A stretch of 64,000 nucleotides of DNA from Megalonaias nervosa (GCA_016617855.1 JAECUM010013009.1:62001-126000), one strand, 5' to 3'; shown: positions 1 through 12,194, counted from the stretch's first letter. A program made the numbers and translations. The notes: generated by a model from the sequence alone, not told the origin.

Positions 1-408
1 CCAAATGTACAGTCCATCATTAATCTGACTAATAACCAGATATAGTCCATCATTAATGTGACCAATAGCCAAATGTACAGTCCATCATTAATGTGACCAA
101 TAGCCAAATGTAGTCCATCATTAATCAGTTCAATAGCCAAATGTACAGTCCATCATTGATCTGACCAACAGCCAAATGTACAGTCCATCATTAATCTGAC
201 CAATAACCAAATGTACAGTCCATCATTAATCTGATCAATAGCCAGATATACAGTCCATAATTAATCTGACCAACAGCCAGATATACAGTCCATCATTAAT
301 CTGACCAACAACCAGATATACAGTCCACCATTAATCTGACCAATAGCCAAACGTACGGTCCATCATTAATCTGACCTAGAGGCAAATATACCCATCAATG
401 ATCTGACT
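1..408. repeat. minisatellite A, ~30-35 bp unit
   Basis: About 12 imperfect copies of a unit built on 'cagtccatcattaatctgac' plus 'caatagccaaatgta'. The array is already running at the left edge of the window. The same core returns in the arrays at 955-1,480 and 2,655-2,870, so the three look like one family separated by later insertions and decay. Confidence 0.9.
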
Positions 409-433
409 TACAGTATGGGTGCCCACAGCTAAT

Positions 434-435
<2 letters not shown>

Positions 436-528
<93 letters not shown>
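436..528. repeat. compound microsatellite (TA)n(GA)n
   Basis: About 26 TA dinucleotides run directly into about 20 GA dinucleotides. It gives a spurious Leu-Ser/Ile-Tyr reading frame on the minus strand. Confidence 0.97.
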
Positions 529-532
<4 letters not shown>

Positions 533-679
533 AAATGAAGAGAAAAGAAAAAAGAGAATTGCAAACATATACCAAACAGCAGAAGTGCTATCCCTGGAAC
601 CTATAGGATAATACTCGATAACATTAAGTGTATTTTTAAATATGAAGAAATAATCTTATCATACAGGTTAGAGAATTAC

Positions 680-884
680 GCTGCCATCTCACCTCTGTCT
701 GCGTGGGTTTGAGTCTGGGATTCGGCGAATGTGGATATGTGAGAAAGCTGGCCAGTAGCTTCTCATGGGTCGGTGGTTCTTTCCGGGGATTTCCCGGTTT
801 CTTCCTCCACCATTAATATTGGCCGCCATGTATAGCCTATCGTGTGCTGAAAAATGGCGTTAAGCCCCACAACAACAACAACAA
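680..884 (+). mobile_element. tRNA-derived SINE, family A, 5'-truncated
   Basis: The body matches the full-length copy at 40,147-40,400 but starts at 'gctgccatctcacc', so the A-box part of the tRNA-like head is missing. The B-box region (gggtttgagtct), the conserved middle and the 3' end 'gaaaaatggcgttaa' with a (CAA)n tail are present. An 11-bp target duplication, tagagaattac, lies at 669-679 and 885-895, so this is a discrete retroposition event. It sits between two arrays of the same minisatellite family. Confidence 0.9.
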
Positions 885-895
885 TAGAGAATTAC

Positions 896-916
896 ACTCA
901 CACACACACACACACA
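896..916. repeat. (CA)n microsatellite
   Basis: A short CA run directly follows the SINE target duplication. Confidence 0.85.
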
Positions 917-954
917 GAGCACAATGGATTTTTAACAAATCAGTCGCATGGAGA

Positions 955-1480
955 GGGGGCAAATGTCCAGTCCATCAATAATAATCTGATCTACCTATAT
1001 AGCCCATCACTGATCTTACCAACCAGAAAATATACAGCCCATCATTGATCTGACCTACAAGTGTATATCCCATCACTGATCCGAGCTACAAAAATACAGC
1101 CCATCACTGATCTGACCTACAAATATGCAGCCCATCACTGATCTGACCTACAAGCATATAGCCCATCACTGATATGACCTATAAATAAAAAGCCCATCAC
1201 TGATCTGACCTACAGACAAATAGCCAATCACTGATCTCACCTATAAATACACAGCCACCACTGATCTGACCTACAAATTTGCAGCCCATCACTGATCTGA
1301 CCTACCAATATATAGCCCATCACTGATATGACCTATAAATAAAAAGCCCATCACTGATCTGACCTACAGACATATAGCCAATCACTGATCTCACCTATAG
1401 ACAAATATACAGCCAGTAATTGATCTGACCAATAAATATATAGTCCAGTCCATCATTGATCCAAAAGCATCTTGAAAAGC
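955..1480. repeat. minisatellite B, ~31-34 bp unit
   Basis: About 15 copies of a unit centred on 'cccatcactgatctgaccta' with a variable 'caaatatatag' part. It is related to the array at 1-408. Confidence 0.9.
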
Positions 1481-1638
1481 ATGGATCAATTAACAGTTGG
1501 TATTTTAACATGATTAAGACAATGAATAATAATAAAGGGAACTAATCTGAATGTTCAATTTAGTGTTGAATAAGTTACATACAGGTGGTGCTGCTTATTC
1601 AAGGATATTGTACATTCCAGAATGAATTGTGTAAACTC

Positions 1639-1918
1639 CGGTGGCCTAAGTGGTTAGAGCATCCACCTTACACACAGGAGGTTGCAGGTTTGAACTCCAA
1701 GTCATACCAAAGACTTATAAAAAATGGTTCTAGCAAGCTGCCTTGCTTGATGTTCAGCATTAGTTAGTTAGGTTAATGTTAGGACTGGTTGGCCTGGTAT
1801 CAGGATAATGTGACTGGGTGGGCATGATGCCCTAGTTCTAGACATCATTATAAACTGCCACAGTGCAGACGTTGTAGCAATATGACTGAACATTTTTTGA
1901 AAGCTACATTAAAAAGTC
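1639..1918 (+). mobile_element. tRNA-derived SINE, family B
   Basis: The head looks tRNA-derived: A-box-like 'tggcctaagtgg' at about 1,642 and a decayed B-box 'ggtttgaactcc' at about 1,687. The body has 'actggttggcctggtatcag' and 'aatgtgactgggtggg', ending in 'aaagctacattaaaaa'. A second copy is at 19,046-19,366. I recall this body type as a common molluscan SINE (Meta/V-SINE-like), but no database comparison was made. Confidence 0.8.
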
Positions 1919-2654
1919 AAATCACACACACACAAATGGTGTTTGCTTTATGTGCAAAGAACTTAAATGCCCCCCCCAGTGCATCACAAAGTAAAACTCG
2001 GTCAATTACAGTTTCTGATATTTATTTTTGCTATGCTCTGCTTGCTTCACTGCTGCCTAATTGTTTTCTGATTCACTTTGAAATGAATCACACCAGAACA
2101 CTATTCTGACAGCTGAAATAATGATGCTTTGCATTTTAATGGAGCATAATCCGACTTCAAAGAAACAGTGCCGCTGTTCACAAACTTGCCAATAATCTTT
2201 AATACAGATGGATTAAACATTCTCATTCAAGGTAATGATGTGTAAAAACTTTTGTTCTTCCAGAATCTCTTTGATTTTCCTATAACTTAAAACAAACTGG
2301 GTTGTTCCACTTTGTGAAATTCATATAATGGGCTCCCCCACAGAAGTCTTCAAAGAACTTGGCATATCATCCTAGCTAGTGTCAGCTAATTAATACATGA
2401 AACGGTGGTTGCTTGTACCTGACCTCCTTGCTCATTAATTGCCGCTATGGCTATCTGCTGTAAAAACTAATTGTATAAGAGCTCTAATGGGGAGTGTTCA
2501 CCATGTATACAAGTTACATGTTATGGGTATATATTTAGGTGCCTTTTTGTCTTCTTTTTTTGAATATTGCTGAAAATTGTGTTTTTTAAAACACAACCAT
2601 ATCAAGGGATCTGAGAGTAAAAAAATAATGCTTTTAGCGTGACACAACGACTAC
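1919..2654. other. no recognisable feature
   Basis: AT-rich sequence without a reading frame, repeat or splice-bounded exon that I can support. Confidence 0.5.
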
Positions 2655-2870
2655 AGGCAATACATCCAGTCCATCATTAATCTGTCCAAAAGGCAAAGGT
2701 ACAGTCCATCACTGATTTGACCAAAGCACAGTCAATGCCCGATTTGACCAAAGCAGTTCATAACTGATTTGACCAAAGCACAGTCCATGACTGATCTGAC
2801 CTACAGCAAATATATACAGTGCATCATGGATCTCACCTACCATCACTGATCTTACAAAAGTTCATTTCAA
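2655..2870. repeat. minisatellite C, ~27-33 bp unit
   Basis: About 7 degenerate copies built on 'cagtccatcactgatttgacc' and 'aaagca'. It belongs to the same core family as the arrays at 1-408 and 955-1,480. Confidence 0.75.
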
Positions 2871-3689
2871 TCTAAACATTTTCTGACACCATGACCTGAA
2901 CTATTCAGTGCAGGTCGTTTTAAAATTGTATTAGGTTGTTTTTCATGCTATTCAACCACAATTTGTTGTTGTTCTTATTGACGACCGCCATATTCGATGT
3001 GGTGAACATGTTTTCTGTCATGCCTACCACATTTTAAAACATAAATAGCAAGTTAATTTCACAAATTAATGCAAAATATTAAAACAAAGACATTTCCAAA
3101 AATAATTTTCAAAACAAACTGTCAGCATATCATGTTTTTATATGCATAATTAGTCCCTAAATTTGATGGCTCTCATTGCGATAAAGGTTACATTTTCAAC
3201 AAAACCAAAATGAAGGTTCACCTAAAAGGTACTAAAGTGTTTAAAAACCTGCTGTTTACCCGTCAAGTAAATCAAACAATTTTATAAATAGCAGTAGACA
3301 TTTTGATGATAAGTGAACCAGTACACATTAATTCATCCCCACCCTTATATAAAATACAGTGAATATGTTTCTTTTGGTTTTGAAAACTTAAGTACCATTG
3401 GAGGGTATATTGCATGCCCCCACCCCATGTCAACCATTCTATATTGACACCAGTAGGGTAAGGTTATTTCTAGAAATAATGATTGACCAACGATTCTCAG
3501 TGACAATGAATTCTTGTCAAGGTATGTGGTCTAGAACCAAACCTTCTGTGCAGAAACCATTATTTTCTTATTAGACTCATCATGACGTGAAGTTTGGGAC
3601 TACATCTCTTCCATGCCGTATGTACAAAGCCTGCATGTACTCTGGCTGTGGTACATAAATCAGAACAAAAGTTATGCAAATATTATTTT
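2871..3689. other. no recognisable feature
   Basis: AT-rich, with no coding potential or clear repeat seen. Confidence 0.5.
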
Positions 3690-4290
3690 ACACATTTCTG
3701 TCAGTGACCTTGACCTTTGGATTCCAAAATCTATGGCCTTCTATCTTATCTAAAATGTAAGCAAGCCACAAACTTTTGTGAAGATACATGGTCAAAAACT
3801 CAAATTTTGTGTAGAAACCATTTTTCAGCCTCACTACCTTTGACCTTTGACCTTTTTTGATCCTCAAAATCAATAAGTATATTCTTTATTCCATGTATAA
3901 GCCATCTACTGAGTTTAATCGAGGTCTGAGATGTAGACAAGTTACTATGTGGAAACAATTTTTCCTCTTTTAGTCAGTTACTTTGACCTTCTGACCCCAA
4001 ATCAACTGGCCTTTTCTTCCTTATCCCCAAGTGTAAGCCATCCACAAAGTTTGGTCAAGGTCTGTGGCAAACAACTCATGTTATTGAGTGGAAACCATAT
4101 CTCTTCCTTCAGCCACAGTGACATTGACATATGACCTTTTTACCCCAAATTTTACTGGCCTTTTCTTTCCCCTAAATGTAAGCCATTTGCAAGTTTAGTA
4201 ATGGTTGATGGTGGAGAACTTGAGTTATTGTGCAGAAACACAACAGGAAACAGACAGATGGAGGAATGGACAGGTGGGTATACACAAATG
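3690..4290. repeat. degenerate ~120-bp tandem array, 'tgacctt' family, copy 1
   Basis: About 4-5 diverged units, each with a 'cagtgaccttgacctttg' block, 'ccccaaatcaatagg' and 'aagccatccacaaagtttgg'. The array ends in 'aacagacagatggaggaatgg'. The same family occurs at 17,812-18,590 and 39,050-39,790. A perfect DR1-type nuclear-receptor motif (AGGTCA A AGGTCA on the minus strand) lies at about 3,838-3,855. The layout, ~120-160-bp core units ending in an ACAG-rich block, recalls the 'pearl' elements of bivalves. That link is an inference. Confidence 0.7.
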
Positions 4291-4439
4291 AAATTTTTAT
4301 TAATTCTACAATGTATGGATTCAGTAAAGGACCATTGTGTTTCCAAACAGAATACATTTGGGGAGGGGTGTGTCTTTAAATTCATGTTTGTAATCACCAC
4401 AGAATTATACAAATTGGTAACCTATGAGAAATATTAAAT

Positions 4440-5028
4440 TCACCAAACATGTCTGAGTTATCTCTAGCTGTATCTCCTGCATCTCATTATCAGGCCACGA
4501 TTTTTGCTGGCTGTTAATACAATATATTCAGTCTCAAAATTATGGACAATCTACTGCATATTTTGACAATGGGAAATTATGGCAGAGTTGTGATTTAGGT
4601 TTTGTGCTGTTTATTCTGGCAGATTACAGCAAGTGAAGTGATATACACTGGGGAATTAAAGTTCGGAAATTCTAGATATTCAGATTTTTCTGAGAATGTT
4701 TGATCTGCCAAAGAATCCAAAATACACCTCGTGTCAATAAGTTATATACAGTCAATGAAGTCGACTAATTACTGGTTAAGCTAAAAGCATTGCCCAAGGT
4801 TAGCAAACTCTCTCATGTTGGGTCAAATGTTAAATGTTTTTTTTTTAAAAAAAAATCATAATCTGTAAGTTCCAAGAAACTACATTAAATTGAAATTAAT
4901 GGTAGGTGGTATTGGGTCATAATTTCAATAAAAACATGAAAGCATATTTTATTTTGATATTCTTAAATATAAAGAAATGTACTTCATTGTAAAAGTCCAT
5001 AACATAACTAATACTTCAAAGAAAAACT
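4440..5028. other. no recognisable feature
   Basis: AT-rich. A T10/A9 palindromic run lies near 4,838-4,856. Confidence 0.5.
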
Positions 5029-5145
5029 ATGCTCCCTCTGTGGATCTGTCACTAACACAGAACAATTATGCTCCCTCTGTGGATCTGTCACTAACACAGA
5101 ACAACTATGCTCCCTCTGTGGATCTGTCACTAACACGGAGCAAAG
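5029..5145. repeat. 39-bp tandem repeat x3
   Basis: Three nearly identical 39-bp units beginning 'aactatgctccctctgtgg'. The period is 13 codons, so the plus strand stays open across it. Nothing else suggests that it is translated. Confidence 0.95.
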
Positions 5146-5739
5146 TCTGCACAGGAAGGGTTCTAAAATAATCACATAAACTACAGCAAAAACTATAAAG
5201 AAAGCTCAAAGCACCACAAATTTTGTTTTCTATGGACAGGTGTCCTCACTGAGCATATGAAATATGTCAACTTAGGACAAGGGTTCAAAAATCTCCAGGA
5301 TGAATAAGTTTATTTTATATTCAAGTGTCAATCAAGGCAGAGTTCGCTATATATAAGTATGGAAAAATTTAATAGGTTCCATGAATTACTTGTACATAAT
5401 CATGCCTAAATCACAGAATGAATTACTTAATGTCTAGAACAACAGATATAGAAGAATTTATTCAGTAACAAAGACCACTGGCCCAAATTACATGCATGAA
5501 TATAAAACAAACACATGAGCTGAGTACAAGAAGTACAAGTACAGTATGTGTAAGTCTTATATTTTCGTTATAGTTTTCTTTTCTCCTAGCAAAGAGTACA
5601 AACTTATGAATTGATGCAATAAATCATTTCTCTGTTCTCAAGGCATCAAAAAATTTCTCTTCATGTGGGTTCAACTACTGAAATGAGAGGTAAAAACCTC
5701 ACACAAACATATGTAATTCTTGGAAAAGAGCAGATATAA

Positions 5740-6130
5740 TGATATTCTACATCAACAATACTAATGTCACAATAAAGACAGTGTCTATATTTACATTTCA
5801 GTGCATCATGAATTAAACTTGGATTTAGTTCTAAAAAGGCATACCCATTATGATTGGGTTTTGTTGTATCATATTTGATCTGCTAGGGGTTACATTGTCA
5901 GTAACATAATCAATATTACAAAGTAACTGGAAAGTTTTATAAAAGCTGACGTAGTCATTTTCCTGTGTTGTATAAGCATTGAAATCTTCTAATAAAAAAT
6001 GAACATCTGGTTCAAAGGATTTTAAACTTGCAATGTCATTTTAAACTAAAGATAAAATCTCTTCATTCATGTAAGCAGATGGATTTTCAGGTGGATAGTA
6101 TATTAAACTTTGTGTGATCCATGTGCATGT
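5740..6130 (-). pseudogene. LINE endonuclease (EEP/APE) fragment
   Basis: Read on the minus strand, this gives decayed apurinic-like endonuclease sequence of a non-LTR retrotransposon. It contains 'IYYPPENPSAY', then one stop, then 'NDIASLKSFEPDVHFLLEDF', where EDFNAY stands for the usual GDFNA catalytic block. After a frameshift comes 'NGYAFLELNPS' and 'SIVDVEYHY'. No reverse transcriptase follows. It is an isolated relic and differs from the two LINEs at 12,195 and 53,076. Confidence 0.6.
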
Positions 6131-6319
6131 TTGTCGTGAATGAATGAGTGATAGAGTGAGGGATTGATCACAGTGCATGAAGGGGCACAAATGTCAATTC
6201 CCTGCCAACTAACAAAAGCCCCTGGCACTTCTCATCCTTAGAGGGACAAAATTTTAACTCATTCTACTCTTGCATATAGTGACAGTCATAATTTGAGAGA
6301 ATTGTAATATTTGTACATT

Positions 6320-6560
6320 TCCAGTTGTCATGTCTGGTAAGATATCATTTATATGTTAGTGAGCTGAAATACCGGTGTGTGGGTTGTGCATCATGTCTAA
6401 TTTGTAGTATTGTATATTAAATATTCATTCCATTTTGTTTTAGGTTTACCCCGTATGTTTCCTGTCTGTTAATAAACCCCACGACTAGCAAGTGTTGTAG
6501 TAATTTCTATCTACATAAAATGTCTGACTCACAATGGCACCCACTGTGGGAACTGATAGG
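6320..6560 (+). mobile_element. possible 3' end of an LTR with primer-binding site
   Basis: An AATAAA at about 6,470 is followed 60 bp later by 'ctcaca' and 'TGGCACCCACTGTGGGAAC'. The latter resembles a tRNA-Lys-type primer-binding site (TGGCGCCCA-GTGGGG pattern). No second LTR and no pol sequence were found next to it. This is only a candidate. Confidence 0.25.
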
Positions 6561-7089
6561 ATAGAGAGAAGATGGTATCTGATGGATAAACCAATGGATC
6601 CTGAAAAGGAATTCGCATTGGTGGGTGGCATCACTCATTCATGACAAACACGCACATAAGTCACACTAGTATAACATTTTAAGGTAAACCAATATTTACA
6701 CTATTAAGCTTTAGCCACAAAACATTATCAGATTCACTAGATAAAGCTTCAACTTTGAATAATTCTACAACCACATTTTTAACCAAATATACTACTCCAA
6801 GTATTATTTCAACTCACCCCATGGTGTACTGACCCTCGGCCCAATTCCTATCCAGAAGCTGGAATTCGACCCTTTTGTGTCTTATCATATATACACACTT
6901 TACCACCTACAAGTTTGTCATATTGCAAACATGCCATCTTGTTCTCTCTCAAACAGTCTTTTAAAGGGTTTTAGATTTATATTTTTAACTACATATAAAG
7001 CTAGAGGAATGGTCAGCACTTTGCTCACATAAATATACCCCCATCTCCCCCTGCTCATCTAATACAGTGGAGACAAATCTATACTAACA

Positions 7090-7480
7090 AAATATCTTTT
7101 AACTTCTTACAATGGTGCAAGTACAGTGATCTCTCAAAAGCCATAGCTTCTGACAATAACACTAATATGTGCCAAAATTTCAGAGCAATCCATTAAAAAC
7201 TGCACAAGTAGCTGAATTCATATACTTCTGTCATACACTGCATCCAGCTTAAGTAAAAAAGAGCAGTAACTCTTTAAAAAATTGTGGCAGCACAAAGAGT
7301 TGTCAATATGTTCTTTTTAGATGATGTCCTTAATATATGCCAAGTTTTACAGCAATACAAAATAATTTTTAAAAAATCATCAAAAAAGGCTCGAACTAGT
7401 AGTGCAATTGAGAAAGTCATACACAGCATAAAGTTTAAAAAATGGGCAATAACTCTTACCGAAACTTGAAGTGATTCATC
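7090..7480. repeat. degenerate dispersed repeat, 'caagttttaaagcaatcca' family
   Basis: Two diverged units share 'gccaagttttacagcaata', 'cacaagtagctgaattcat' and 'gtcatacactgca'. Further units occur at 7,640-7,820, about 9,930-10,090 and about 47,440-47,640. This looks like an old tandem or dispersed element and codes for nothing that I recognise. Confidence 0.5.
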
Positions 7481-7526
7481 ATTAGGTACATCTGCAGGTT
7501 ATAACCATAACATTTAAATGGTTTAA

Positions 7527-7640
7527 TGGCAATGTATCAAACAACTGAATGGCAATGTATCAAACAACTGAATGGCAATTTATCAAACAACTGAATGGCA
7601 ATGTATCAAACAAATGAATGGCAATGTATCAAACAAATGA
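7527..7640. repeat. 23-bp tandem repeat x5
   Basis: Five copies of a 23-bp unit 'tggcaatgtatcaaacaac' plus 'tgaa', with only single-base variants. Confidence 0.95.
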
Positions 7641-7989
7641 AGAATTAATTGTGCTAACACGATTCTGTCATATACTGCACTAAGCTAAAAAAAATAAAAA
7701 TGACCATGATTTTAACAAAAAGTTCAGCAGCAGATTGATTTGTTGATATGCTGATGAATGTAATATTTATAAAGTTTCATGGCAATCCATTAACAAGAGG
7801 TCCAAGTTGGCCTGAGATTGCTCCTCTGACTGAGACCTGCCAAACAGCCAATCCAAGAGTAGTTAACCATGAAATCTTGGTCCATAGTTTGTTTTGGTTT
7901 AAATTTTGACTGCTATTTATTCTACCTGTTATAAAAACAGTTGTTTCACAGTTTCTCTGGTTTCTGCATCTTCATCCATATCTTATCAC

Positions 7990-9170
7990 ACATCAGCATC
8001 ACTTATCAAATACTGAAAGGCCAATTTATTGTGTCAAAGTTGGTCAAATACTATTTCAGCTTTTTTTCTGAAAATAGAGTTAAATGTCTTTGCTACTTTT
8101 AGTAAGGGCTGCCATATTTGATGGTGGAAAGGTACCTTTAGTAAAAATGTTTTAAAGGTAAGACACAATAAAATTTGGTCAAATTCTGTTAAGTGGTTAT
8201 TTAAAAGCTACTGATGGTGTTTCTACATTTAGTAACAGCAACCATATTTGACAGCAGACTGGCATCATCCAAGTAAGCATGAAAGAATCTTCATATAAAT
8301 GGATGCTTTCTGAAAAATTTGGTCAAATTCTATATACTGATTTACTCTGGAGAAGTAGTTAAAGATTATTGCAATTTTAGTATCAGGTGTCAAATTTGAT
8401 GGCAGATCAACAACATTTGTATAAATCTTAAGTGTCTTCATGGCAGGCTGTTTTATGTCATATTGGATGTTTTATGTCACGGCAGGATGTTTTATGTCAT
8501 ATTGGATCAAATTTGTTCAATAGTTTTGAAACATCATTTAAATGTGTGTCTACGTTTAGTAATGGTAGCCATATTTGATGTAGGATTGGTGTTATTATAT
8601 GTGAAAGGTTTTCATGCCAGGATGCTTTCTCTCAAGGCTAGTCTCATTTTATTCAGTCAAGTCATTTAAACATTTTCCCACTCTTAGTACTGAAAGCCAT
8701 ACCTGACTGCATTTTGTTAAAAAATCTGAAAGGTCTTTATGCCAGATACTTTCTGACAAATCTGACCAGACTGTTTAGTGGTTTTGAAGTCATGCAGAGG
8801 GGTGTTTCTATTATCAGTCACAGTGGCCTCATTTGTTTGTGGATCAGCATTACCTAGATAGACTTGAAAGGCCTTTATGCCAGGAAGCACTTTGTATGCC
8901 TTGGTTGAAATTGGTCATGAGGTTTTTGAGAAGTTGCAAATAGCATTTATTGACATATGATGGACAGGGTTTTTCTATCTCTGGCATTGATGGCCATATT
9001 TAATTGTAGATTGGTGTCATCTGTATAAATTTGACACATCATCATGCCATTATACTTTCTGTCAAACTTGATCAAAGTCTGTTTGGAGAAGTCATAATAT
9101 AAAGGATTTTCTATTTAAGTAATAGCAGCTATATCTGATAGTGGATCAGCATTATTTGTATAAACTTAAA
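7990..9170. repeat. degenerate ~165-170-bp tandem array F
   Basis: About 7 strongly diverged units. Each has 'gaaaggcctttatgccag', 'tttctgacaaatttggtcaa', 'tttctacatttagtaacag' and 'catatttgatggcagatcag'. The array resumes at 9,727-9,890 after a LINE insertion. It then passes into an ACAG-rich block ('gacagacagacagata') near 10,078. Confidence 0.75.
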
Positions 9171-9726
9171 AGAAACCCACTCCATGTTACTACTACAATG
9201 GGATGGAAGGTCTCAAATTATGCATGCTAGGCTATGAACAAACTGTACCAATTTAAATTCTGATTTACATACAAATGATGTACCTGATAATAAGTATTGT
9301 TCCTGTGTTGAAACTAAGAATGCAAAACACTTTCTTCTAAACTGTTCCAAATATTCAAATCTTAGAGATGAAATCCTATAGACACTCTCCTTTGCTTTTA
9401 AACTGAAACATTATTATTGGCAACCCTATGTTAACTGTAGAAAATAACACACAAATATTTTAACTGTGCAAAATAATATTAGGATGAACAAAAGATTTAA
9501 TTAACTGACTGAATTTACAACCTTCTGAAGTGCAATTAATTAGTTCTTATTCATTGTTATGCTTTGTAAGTTTATGCCCATCTGCTGTGTAACCATTTGT
9601 ACCAGCATCGAGATCACTGATATTATATTTTTTTGTTACTGTTTTGGAGACAGAGCTAAAAAATCATATTTTTGTAATTGTATTTGACAAAGTTTTTCAA
9701 GAAAATATGGTTTAAACTAACCAAAC
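9171..9726 (+). mobile_element. 5'-truncated LINE, C-terminal end and 3' UTR
   Basis: Plus-strand translation gives the C-terminal region of a non-LTR retrotransposon ORF2. 'MHARL', 'TNCTNLNSDLHTNDVPDN' and 'YCSCVETKNAKHFLLNCSKY' match the C-terminal zinc-binding pattern (CxC...H...C) seen in several LINE clades. A 3' UTR of about 300 bp follows. Repeat F breaks off at '...acttaaaa' on the left and resumes with 'aaaaggcttttatgcc' on the right. The borders are therefore clear, and the insertion went into the tandem array. Stops and a missing 5' end make it a dead copy. Confidence 0.7.
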
Positions 9727-10160
9727 CAAAAGGCTTTTATGCCAAGATTCTCTGTGCCAAGTTTGGTTGAAATGGTTTTGGTGGGATTTTTAGAAGATGT
9801 TGAAAATAGCAATTGTTCAAGGATGTCAGATGACATAAAACAGATCAAAACCAAAAACACACTTGGCCTTATTGCCAGGTGAGCTAAAAATTGCAGGACT
9901 AGTCATGCTACTGAGACTGTGTTATATGTAGCATCAAGCTACAAGACAAAAATGGAGATAACTAATAGAAATTGTGTGAGTAAAGGGATTTGTTGATCTG
10001 CCCATCTTCAAGTGATTATTGTATACTAAATATCCTTACAATTCACTTAGAACTGGTGCTAACAGGTCCTTGAAAGAAAGACAGACAGACAGATACTACT
10101 GTATACCTTCACCTCTGCCTCTGTAGAGGTGGGAGTATAAATACAGGAGACTGAATAAAA
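9727..10160. repeat. end of array F with terminal ACAG block
   Basis: One unit of array F ('ggcttttatgccaagattc'), then the 'caagctacaag...agtaaag' repeat seen at 7,090. It ends in (ACAG)n and a small palindrome 'cacctctgcctctgtagaggtg' at about 10,109-10,130, followed by 'ggagtataaata'. The other degenerate arrays end in similar blocks. Confidence 0.55.
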
Positions 10161-11162
10161 AACAAGGTCAAAAATGACAAATTGGCCAGCTGAAACTGCA
10201 TCTGGTCAGGTCTCATGTTGCAAACTTGGATGCTGTCAGTCCCTGGATGAAATTCATAACACTCCAGATAGCTCTTGGGGTATCCTCATGTAATTTCTAG
10301 GAGAAATAAAAATTACAAAATGGACTGTAAATTCATAAAACACAAAGGTAAGGGAGATAACTTCAACAAAATGTGTCTTCAACTTCTTTATGTTGCTTTG
10401 TTATTTTCCTTTTCCATGCACAAAATAAAACCCCACCTTTGGCCAGTACTTTACACTTTAATCCCAAACTTTTGAATTAACAGCAAATTTTAATTGTTTT
10501 CTCAAACTAAATTTAGGACAGTGGTAGTGGTCATTGTTGTGTGACCAAATTTTATGCACTTCTGTGAAAGTTCACTCTGCATCCCTCCAGAATGAATCTT
10601 GTGTGATTGTCTAAAAATATTATTTACACTAATTTTTTGTTTGGGCATTTGATAACGAGACTTTCTTTCCCAAAACTGTACACATGCACTGTGTTCAGAT
10701 GATTGTCTTGAGTTTTGATTGAGTCTATTATAGTTTTATAGGTAGACCACTCAATAGGCTAGGCACGAACTGTGTTATAACAACCCTTGAATTATGAGAT
10801 AACATTCTCTATACTTTGCTATGCCACACTTGCACTATTTATGGGTTAGCTTTCTACAGCATGTGCCACAGTTAACATGTTTTGCTGACATGGTGATAGT
10901 AGTGTGTGATGAACAATGTACCAGGAAACATTTCATTTTATTTAAATGTCAAATCATATGCCACATGTTTGAGGTCCACACTCGGTTTTCCCATTATTTC
11001 ATGACCTTTGTGTAACTCTCTCCAAAATATAATCACCAATATTCATTATGAGAGCCACTGAATTATGTTATGCCATTATCTCATTTTTATGTTTTTGTGG
11101 GGAATACAGTTTTAAGCTTTATGATTAACTCTGATGAGAAAAAGAAAAAGACACAGTAATGT
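10161..11162. other. no recognisable feature
   Basis: AT-rich sequence. No exon, RNA gene or repeat that I can support. Confidence 0.5.
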
Positions 11163-11394
11163 GCTGGTACACTTTTTTTGATCTTACAGAATGAAGAGTG
11201 GGACTCATATGGCTGGTACACTTTTTTTGATCTTACAGAATGAAGAGGGGGACCCATATGGCTGGTACAATTTTTTTTGATCTTACAGAATGAAGAGGGG
11301 GACCCATATGGCTGGTACACTTTTTTTGATCTTACAGAATGAAGAGGGGGACCCATATGGCTGGTACACTTTTTTTGATCTTACAGAATGAAGA
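11163..11394. repeat. 49-bp tandem repeat containing a SINE 5' end
   Basis: Four to five copies with a 49-50-bp period. The shared block 'acagaatgaag' recurs at 11,186, 11,235, 11,285, 11,334 and 11,383. Each unit contains 'gggacccatatggctg', which is the first ~17 bases of the family A SINE that follows, joined to 'gtacacttttttt' and 'gatcttacagaatgaag' from the genomic flank. Confidence 0.95.
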
Positions 11395-11632
11395 GGGGGA
11401 CCCATATGGCTGAGTGGTCTACAAGGTTCAGTTATGGATCACTGCCATCTCACCTCTGTGTGGGTTTGCGTCTCTGGGTTTGCCAGTGTGGGTATATAAG
11501 AAAGCTTGTCAGTAGCTTCCAGTTGGTTGGTGGTTCTTCATGGGATTTTACAGGGTTCTTCCTCCACCAGTTATACCAGCTGCCATGTATAGCCTATGTG
11601 TGCTGAAAAATGGCATTAAACCCACAACAACA
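11395..11632 (+). mobile_element. tRNA-derived SINE, family A
   Basis: Nearly full length: head 'ggacccatatggctgagtgg' (A-box), B-box region 'gggtttgcgtctctggg', conserved middle, and 3' end 'aaaaatggcattaaa' with (CAA)n. A 12-bp target duplication, acagaatgaaga, lies at 11,383-11,394 and 11,633-11,644. Confidence 0.9.
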
Positions 11633-11699
11633 ACAGAATGAAGAACATGAACTACTTTCATACTTTATGATCCAATTCTATTTCAAGTGTACTGTCTCC

Positions 11700-12194
11700 A
11701 TACAGCAGGTTTAGCATGTTATGGAACCATCCCTTGTGCTATAATTCATGGTTGACCTTCATATTATAGAGCCATCCCTTGTGACCCTCATATTATGGAG
11801 TGATCCAGTGTATTATAATTCACTGTTGATCCTCACATTATGGAACCCTCCCTTGTAATATAATTTGTTGTTGATCTTATATTATGGAGTCCTCCCGTGT
11901 AATATAATTCATGGTTGACCCGCACATTACGGAGCCCTCCCTTGTAATAGAACACACTGATCCACACATTATGGAGCCATCCCTTGTAATAGAACTCATT
12001 GTTGATCCTCACATTAAGGAGCCATCCCTTGTAATATAATTCATGGTTGACCCTCACATAACAGAGCCCTCCCTTGCAATATAATTCATGATTGACCCTC
12101 ACATCACGGAGCCCTCCCTTGTAATATAACTCATTGTTGATCCTCACATTATGGAGCCATCCCTTGTAATATAATTCATTGTTGATCCTCACAT
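11700..12194. repeat. 45-bp minisatellite G, left part
   Basis: About 11 copies of a unit with 'cattatggagccatcccttg', 'taatataattca' and 'tgttgatcctca'. It stops at 12,194, where a LINE is inserted, and resumes in register at 16,061. Confidence 0.95.

Noticed and set aside
10100..10145. TATA-box promoter suggested by 'gggagtataaata'
   Set aside because: The motif belongs to the terminal block of a degenerate repeat array, and no gene starts nearby.
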